A DNA stretch of 9,186 bases, from positions 1 to 9,186 of the forward strand of contig DLXW01000305.1 of NCBI GenBank assembly GCA_003448685.1, given 5' to 3'. Below are positions 5,072-9,186 of this stretch, piece by piece. The notes under the pieces are model-generated. The model made no database searches, was not told the DNA's origin, and saw only the letters and a program-made list of their open reading frames with translations. Positions within the stretch are counted from its first letter, which is position 1. Each line of letters opens with the position of its first letter. Both the position numbers and the translations under genes were made by a program. The stretch comes from Cyanothece sp. UBA12306 (GTDB taxonomy: Bacteria > Cyanobacteriota > Cyanobacteriia > Cyanobacteriales > Microcystaceae).

Positions 5072-6232
5072 ATGACTCAGATTAATCCAGCCAATACTCA
5101 ACTGATTGCTGAACTTAATTTAGAAGAAGAAGAGCAAGATTATTTTGACTACTTTTATGATGAACCAGGAAGCGAACCAGGAACCCTAAATATTGAACCT
5201 GATGCCAAACCATCCCGCATTATTTTAATTGATTACGACGAAAATCAAGCGGTTCGGAAAGTAGATGTTTCACCCAAAGCATTAATTCCCTATTTGGGAA
5301 CCAATACTATTTCCTGGATGGATATTCAAGGGTTAGGAAGTGAAAAAATTCTCAAGCAAATTGGTGAAATTTTTAAACTTCATCCCCTGCTTTTAGAAGA
5401 TGTCGTTAATGTGCCTCAAAGACCGAAAGTAGAAGATTATAACGAGCAATTAGTGATTATCGTACAGATGGTTTTTGCTCACCCAGAAGAAGATGGTTTT
5501 CATAGTGAACAAGTGGGATTTGTGTTGGGAAAAGGTTATCTTTTAACCTTCCAAGAAGACGAAATTGAAGACTGTTTTGAGATCGTTCGCAACCGGATTA
5601 GAAATAATCAAGGAAGAGTACGTCAAGTAGGACCAGATTACTTAATGTATCTCTTATTAGATTCCATTATTGATGGTTATTTCCCCGTTTTAGAAAAGTA
5701 TGGCGATCGCATTGAAACTCTAGAAGATCAACTCGTCTTACAACCCCACAGCAGTTACCTCGAAGAGATCTATACTGTAAGAAGGGAATTATTGTCCCTC
5801 CGTCGAGCTATTTGGCCATTACGCAACGTCACCAATCTTTTAGTACGCGAAGAAAGCTACTTAATTAATCCTGAGATTAAAATATATTTTCGAGACTGCT
5901 ATGATCACGCTATTCAACTACTTGATATCGTCGAAACCTATCGAGAATTAGCCTCAAGTTTAATGGATGTTTATCTATCTTCGATGAGTAATAAAATGAA
6001 TGAAGTTATGAAAGTTTTAACCGTGATTTCTACAATTTTTATTCCCCTAACTTTTATGGCGGGTATTTATGGGATGAATTTTGAACATATGCCTGAACTT
6101 AAGGGAACATGGAGTTATTTTATTTGCTTGATAACAATGGTAATTATTGCCGTAAGTTTAATTTATCTATTTTGGCGACGAGGATGGTTTAACTCATTTT
6201 ATTCTGGTCAGAAATATGCTAAAAATCGCTAG
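5072..6232 (+). CDS. corA: CorA-type magnesium/cobalt channel
   Basis: CorA forms a pentameric inner-membrane channel for Mg2+ uptake, also passing Co2+ and gated by intracellular Mg2+. The 386 residues carry a large cytosolic domain (about 45-300) with HPLLLEDVVNVPQRPKVEDY (104-123). Then come the long stalk helix (about 250-313), TM1 (about 314-333) ending in the signature YGMN (333-336), the short external loop FEHMPELKG, and TM2 (about 347-367) with a basic cytosolic tail. Several stretches, including VYLSSMSNKMNEVMKVLT (300-317), closely resemble the Thermotoga maritima CorA as I remember it. The first 45 residues are a strongly acidic extension (LEEEEQDYFDYFYDEPGSEP, 17-36). The start lacks a good Shine-Dalgarno sequence. 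Function is confident. Confidence 0.95.
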   Translation: MTQINPANTQLIAELNLEEEEQDYFDYFYDEPGSEPGTLNIEPDAKPSRIILIDYDENQAVRKVDVSPKALIPYLGTNTISWMDIQGLGSEKILKQIGEIFKLHPLLLEDVVNVPQRPKVEDYNEQLVIIVQMVFAHPEEDGFHSEQVGFVLGKGYLLTFQEDEIEDCFEIVRNRIRNNQGRVRQVGPDYLMYLLLDSIIDGYFPVLEKYGDRIETLEDQLVLQPHSSYLEEIYTVRRELLSLRRAIWPLRNVTNLLVREESYLINPEIKIYFRDCYDHAIQLLDIVETYRELASSLMDVYLSSMSNKMNEVMKVLTVISTIFIPLTFMAGIYGMNFEHMPELKGTWSYFICLITMVIIAVSLIYLFWRRGWFNSFYSGQKYAKNR

Positions 6233-6244
6233 ATAGACAAGCAG

Positions 6245-6274
6245 CTAAATAAAGATTTTAAATATTTTTAACCA
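6245..6274 (+). promoter_or_regulatory. Degenerate Pho-box-like triple repeat, weak
   Basis: Three octamers spaced by three bases, CTAAATAA (6245-6252), TTTTAAAT (6256-6263) and TTTAACCA (6267-6274), have the 11-bp period of cyanobacterial Pho boxes bound by SphR. Against the consensus Py-TTAA-Py-Py-T/A they match 6/8, 5/8 and 8/8. They lie 80 bases before a PstS-like gene, which makes the idea attractive, but A+T-rich DNA yields such partial matches easily. Confidence 0.2.
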
Positions 6275-6354
6275 AAGACAAATAACCGATAAACAATCAC
6301 AATCAAAAATCCTCAAGTTAAGACAAAACAAACAATTAACGTAATTATTGATCG

Positions 6355-7386
6355 ATGACTCAAAAAAATCAAACTATTCCCTTAATCTTAAGCCTAATTA
6401 TTACGTTGGGGATTATAGGGACAATTTATTGGTTAGTAGTTAATCAATTAGGAATTAATTTCAGTCCTTCCCCTTCCCCACCAAATAAGGCCACACTTAA
6501 AGCATTTAACACATTTAAAGAGGTTCCTAATATACCATCATGGTTATTTAATTATGGCGGTAGTACCACCTGGGCACCCATCCGAAAATCCGTTGATCAA
6601 GAACTGCAAAATGTCCATCCTAATTTTCGATTACGCTACACCGATCCTATTAGCGGAACCCCAGGTTCAAGTAATGGGATTAGGATGTTAATTGACGATC
6701 AATTAGCCTTTTCTCAATCCTCTCGACCCTTAAAAGATGAAGAATATGAAAGAGCTAAAAAAAGGGGATTTACCCTAAAACAAATACCTGTTGCCATTGA
6801 TAGTATTGCGATCGCCATTCACCCTGACCTCAATGTACCAGGAATTACTATTGATCAACTACGAGATATTTATCTAGGAAAAATCACCAATTGGCAGCAA
6901 GTTGGTGGACCAGATTTATCCATTCGTCCCTATTCCCGTCGTCCTGAAGATGGAGGAACTGTAGAATTTTTTCAAAAAAATATTTTAGATCAAGAAAATT
7001 TTGGGCAAAATATTATTTACATTTTTAGTACCACCCAAGCATTACGAAAAGTTGCTGAAGAAAAAGGTAGCATTTACTACGCATCAGCCCCCGAAGTGGT
7101 TCCCCAATGCACCGTTAAAACCCTACCCCTCGGTCAAAAACCTGGTCAATGGGTAACAGCCTATCAAACTCCTTTTATCCCCCTATCTCAATGTCCACAA
7201 AAACGCAATCAATTAAATAAATCTGCCTTTCAAAAGGGAGAATATCCCATTACCCGTCGACTTTTTGTCATTATTAAAGAAAATGGGGAGGTTGATCAAC
7301 AAGCAGGAAAAGCTTATGCTCAATTATTGCTAACCCAACAAGGGCAAGATTTAATTGAAGAAGCAGGGTTTATTAGTATTCGCTGA
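6355..7386 (+). CDS. Membrane-anchored PstS-like phosphate-type solute-binding protein
   Basis: The 343 residues form a PBP-like domain of the PstS family, which captures phosphate in the periplasm for ABC import. Diagnostic segments are NYGGSTTWAPI (66-76, anion-binding loop), GTPGSSNGIRML (101-112), FSQSSRPL (119-126), ITIDQLRDIYLGKITNWQQV (164-183), RPEDGGTVEFF (196-206) and GSIYYASAPEVV (238-249). The N-terminus has a hydrophobic segment at about 8-30 without a lipobox or obvious cleavage site, so the protein may remain membrane-anchored, with a Pro/Ser linker (36-43). Two cysteines (252, 280) could form a disulfide. No pstC, pstA or pstB lies beside it. It could instead be a sensor-like or alternative-ligand member. 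Classical PstS proteins are similar or slightly longer. No Shine-Dalgarno sequence precedes the ATG. Confidence 0.85.
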   Translation: MTQKNQTIPLILSLIITLGIIGTIYWLVVNQLGINFSPSPSPPNKATLKAFNTFKEVPNIPSWLFNYGGSTTWAPIRKSVDQELQNVHPNFRLRYTDPISGTPGSSNGIRMLIDDQLAFSQSSRPLKDEEYERAKKRGFTLKQIPVAIDSIAIAIHPDLNVPGITIDQLRDIYLGKITNWQQVGGPDLSIRPYSRRPEDGGTVEFFQKNILDQENFGQNIIYIFSTTQALRKVAEEKGSIYYASAPEVVPQCTVKTLPLGQKPGQWVTAYQTPFIPLSQCPQKRNQLNKSAFQKGEYPITRRLFVIIKENGEVDQQAGKAYAQLLLTQQGQDLIEEAGFISIR

Positions 7387-7389
7387 CAA

Positions 7390-7429
7390 GGTTAACATTA
7401 GCATTATGTTTACCCTCCATTTTAATTTT
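7390..7429 (+). terminator. Possible transcription terminator after the PstS-like gene
   Basis: GGTTAACAT (7390-7398) and ATGTTTACC (7406-7414) pair over nine positions with one T-T mismatch around a seven-base loop, starting four bases after the stop. A T-rich tract follows from 7420 (five T, then AATTTT). The tract begins six bases after the stem, later than in classical intrinsic terminators, so activity is uncertain. Confidence 0.35.
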
Positions 7430-7446
7430 CATTGACTAAAGAAACT

Positions 7447-8256
7447 ATGGAACAACAATTTTGGAACGAAGTATTAACCTTTTGTCAGACAACAACTAAG
7501 AAACTCGGAGAACATCTTACCAAAGATGCAGGTCAACTATCCCCCACTCAAAAAGAAGATGGTTCCTTAGTCACTCAAGCTGATCGCTGGGCAGATCAGA
7601 TGATTCGAGAAGCTATCGCGGCTAAATTTCCTAATCATGGCTTACTAACTGAAGAAACAACCCATATTTTCCCTAATACCGACTGGTGTTGGATTATTGA
7701 TCCTATTGACGGAACTACAAATTTTACGCGAGGAGTGCCTATTTGGGCAATTTCTTTGGGTTTGTTGTATCGAGGAACGCCAGTTTTTGGCTTTGTTTAT
7801 GTGCCTCAACTTCAAGAGTCTTTTTATGGGTATTGGTATGGAAAAACGGGTTTAACCGGACCTGTAGGAGCTTATCTGAATGATCAACCCATTCATACGA
7901 GCGATGAAACTCCTAGTAACAGTCATTTATTTAATCTGTGCGCCCGTAGTATCAAAATTCTGAGACAGCCTTTTCCCTGCAAAATTCGGATGATTGGAGT
8001 AGCTAGTTATAATATTTTATTAGTCGCCACTGGTGCTGCTTTAGGAGGAGTAGAAGCAACACCCAAAATTTGGGATATTGCAGCCGTTTGGGTCATTCTT
8101 CAAGCTGCTGGTGGGGTTTTTATTCATTTGAAAGATCAATCTATTTTCCCTCTCAAAATTGGTCAAGATTATGGTCAAAAATCCTTTCCTTGTTTAGTTG
8201 TTAGTAAAACTAAATTTATCGATATATTTAGACCTTTAGTCGAATGTATCCTTTAA
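7447..8256 (+). CDS. Inositol-monophosphatase-family phosphatase
   Basis: This is a Mg2+-dependent phosphatase of the IMPase/FBPase superfamily, hydrolysing inositol monophosphate, 3'-phosphoadenosine or a related sugar phosphate. I prefer the ATG at 7447 (269 residues, AAAGAA just upstream) over the in-frame TTG at 7432, which has no ribosome binding site. Counting from that ATG, LLTEET (66-71) supplies the metal-binding glutamates and WIIDPIDGTTNFTRG (82-96) holds the core DPxDGT with Asp85 and Asp88. WDIAA (209-213) gives the third metal-site aspartate (Asp210) and is followed by QAAGG. The active site is intact and the length is normal. Cyanobacteria have several paralogues, so the physiological substrate is unresolved. 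The protein is cytosolic. It follows the PstS-like gene after about 60 bases and a possible terminator. Confidence 0.9.
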   Translation: MEQQFWNEVLTFCQTTTKKLGEHLTKDAGQLSPTQKEDGSLVTQADRWADQMIREAIAAKFPNHGLLTEETTHIFPNTDWCWIIDPIDGTTNFTRGVPIWAISLGLLYRGTPVFGFVYVPQLQESFYGYWYGKTGLTGPVGAYLNDQPIHTSDETPSNSHLFNLCARSIKILRQPFPCKIRMIGVASYNILLVATGAALGGVEATPKIWDIAAVWVILQAAGGVFIHLKDQSIFPLKIGQDYGQKSFPCLVVSKTKFIDIFRPLVECIL

Positions 8257-8284
8257 AGATCATCAAAAATAAGATACATTTTTT
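8243..8284 (+). terminator. Weak terminator-like hairpin at the end of the IMPase-family gene
   Basis: AATGTATC (8243-8250) and GATACATT (8273-8280) form a perfect 8-bp stem around a 22-base loop that contains the gene's TAA stop. The last bases run into six consecutive T (8279-8284), then ATTATT. The A+T-rich stem and long loop make it weak, but the geometry fits a terminator before the hydrolase gene. Confidence 0.3.
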
Positions 8285-8310
8285 ATTATTCATTACTCTA
8301 TTTTATAAAA

Positions 8311-9147
8311 ATGTTTGTTCGTAAAACCTTTCATTTATCATCAATTGAATTATCTTGTTTAGAATGGAACTTAGGTCAAGAACCCCTGTTACTCTTACAT
8401 GGTTTAGCTGATCATGCCTTCGTTTGGTCTAGTTTAGGAAATTATTTATCCGATGATTATCATATTATCGCCCCTGATTTACGAGGACATGGAGATAGCA
8501 GTAAACCAGCAACAGGTTATAAATTCACGGACTATATTGATGATCTAGAGGCTTTAATGAACGATTTGGGCTGGAAATCTGCTCACATTTTAGGTCATTC
8601 TTGGTCCGCTAAATTAGCCACTATTTGGGCAACTAAAAAACCTGAAAGATTTAAAAGTTTAATTTTAATTGATCCTTTCTTTATCGATAAAATGCCCTCA
8701 ATTTTTAAGGTAACCTTTCCTTTATTATATCAAGTATTACCCTTTCTTAAAGCCATGGGACCATTCAAGAGTTATCAAGCAGCCGAAACCTTAGCTCGTA
8801 ACTTAAAACAATATCAAGGTTGGAGTCCTTTACAACAAAAAGTATTTCAATTAGGAATGGAACCAAAAGCAGAGGGAAAATGGGGCGGTAAATTTGTGGT
8901 ACAAGCTAGAAATGAAATTTTCGAAGATGTGATGAAATGCGCCGGATTAATTCAGCCAATTGACATTCCTACTCTCTTTATTAAACCACAAAAAGGACTC
9001 AACAGAACCCAATGGCAACTAAAACCCTATCAAACCTATTTAAAAAATTTGCAAATACAAACAGTTCCAGGTAATCATTGGGCATTTTTAGTGGAACCTG
9101 AAATATTTAATCAAGCAGTGTCCAAATTTTTATCTAAACAAGGATAA
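8311..9147 (+). CDS. Alpha/beta-hydrolase-fold protein
   Basis: The 278 residues match the alpha/beta hydrolase fold. LLLLHGLADHAFVWSSL (26-42) gives the strand and oxyanion loop (HG at 30-31), DLRGHGDSSKP (56-66) is the conserved turn, GHSWS (95-99) is the nucleophile elbow with Ser97, and GNHWAFL (254-260) supplies catalytic His256. A cap region lies about 125-210. Two points differ from the common pattern. The elbow ends in Ser rather than Gly. No Asp or Glu lies between about 222 and 255, where the acid after strand 7 is expected, so Asp121 in LILIDPFF after strand 6 is the likely third member. The substrate is unknown. It is cytosolic, with no signal peptide. The start lacks a Shine-Dalgarno sequence, and 54 bases separate it from the previous gene. 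Confidence 0.88.
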   Translation: MFVRKTFHLSSIELSCLEWNLGQEPLLLLHGLADHAFVWSSLGNYLSDDYHIIAPDLRGHGDSSKPATGYKFTDYIDDLEALMNDLGWKSAHILGHSWSAKLATIWATKKPERFKSLILIDPFFIDKMPSIFKVTFPLLYQVLPFLKAMGPFKSYQAAETLARNLKQYQGWSPLQQKVFQLGMEPKAEGKWGGKFVVQARNEIFEDVMKCAGLIQPIDIPTLFIKPQKGLNRTQWQLKPYQTYLKNLQIQTVPGNHWAFLVEPEIFNQAVSKFLSKQG

Positions 9148-9186
9148 TACTCAAAAACTCTAGACTTACCCTCAAAGCTAAGCAAA

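Noticed and set aside
7432..7446. TTG at 7432 as start of the IMPase-family gene.
   Set aside because: No Shine-Dalgarno sequence precedes it, and the ATG at 7447 gives a protein starting right at the conserved first helix.
1..9186. CRISPR array, insertion sequence, prophage or defence island.
   Set aside because: I saw no regularly spaced repeats, no transposase or integrase frame, and no target-site duplications; the genes are typical chromosomal ones.

Overview
The window looks like a chromosomal segment of an A+T-rich unicellular cyanobacterium, perhaps of the Cyanothece/Crocosphaera/Rippkaea type. Supporting this are five copies of the cyanobacterial HIP1 octamer GCGATCGC (2202-2209, 2490-2497, 3234-3241, 5703-5710, 6808-6815), proteins of cyanobacterial style, and a leader matching the cyanobacterial Yfr1 regulatory RNA. 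The genus is a guess from style, not from a search.

Layout. 1-1145 (minus): the first 381 codons of a fatty acyl-AMP ligase (FAAL), which runs off the left edge. Its leader holds a candidate promoter, a perfect 11-bp hairpin, and a Shine-Dalgarno (SD) region exactly complementary to the conserved Yfr1 element. 1402-2091 (minus): an unrecognised single-pass membrane protein with a lysine-rich linker and a beta-rich C-terminal domain. 2253-2325 (plus): a tRNA with anticodon CAU, more likely tRNA-Ile2 than tRNA-Met. It ends 13 nt before rsmB (2339-3718), the 16S rRNA m5C967 methyltransferase. 3795-4217: a small TerB-like protein. 4218-4531: a gap with a possible 27-codon hydrophobic ORF and a short palindrome. 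4532-5029: a GNAT acetyltransferase. 5072-6232: a CorA Mg2+/Co2+ channel. 6355-7386: a membrane-anchored PstS-like solute-binding protein. 7447-8256: an inositol-monophosphatase-family enzyme. 8311-9147: an alpha/beta hydrolase. 9148-9186: no feature seen.

How they fit together. Most of the window is ordinary housekeeping and accessory chromosome. The tRNA and rsmB probably share one promoter and both serve translation. The plus-strand genes from TerB to the hydrolase are co-directional, but gaps of 42-314 nt and the lack of an obvious shared pathway argue against one tight operon. I found no CRISPR array, transposase, phage gene or defence cassette. The most interesting signal is regulatory: the FAAL mRNA leader looks like a direct target of the Yfr1 small RNA.
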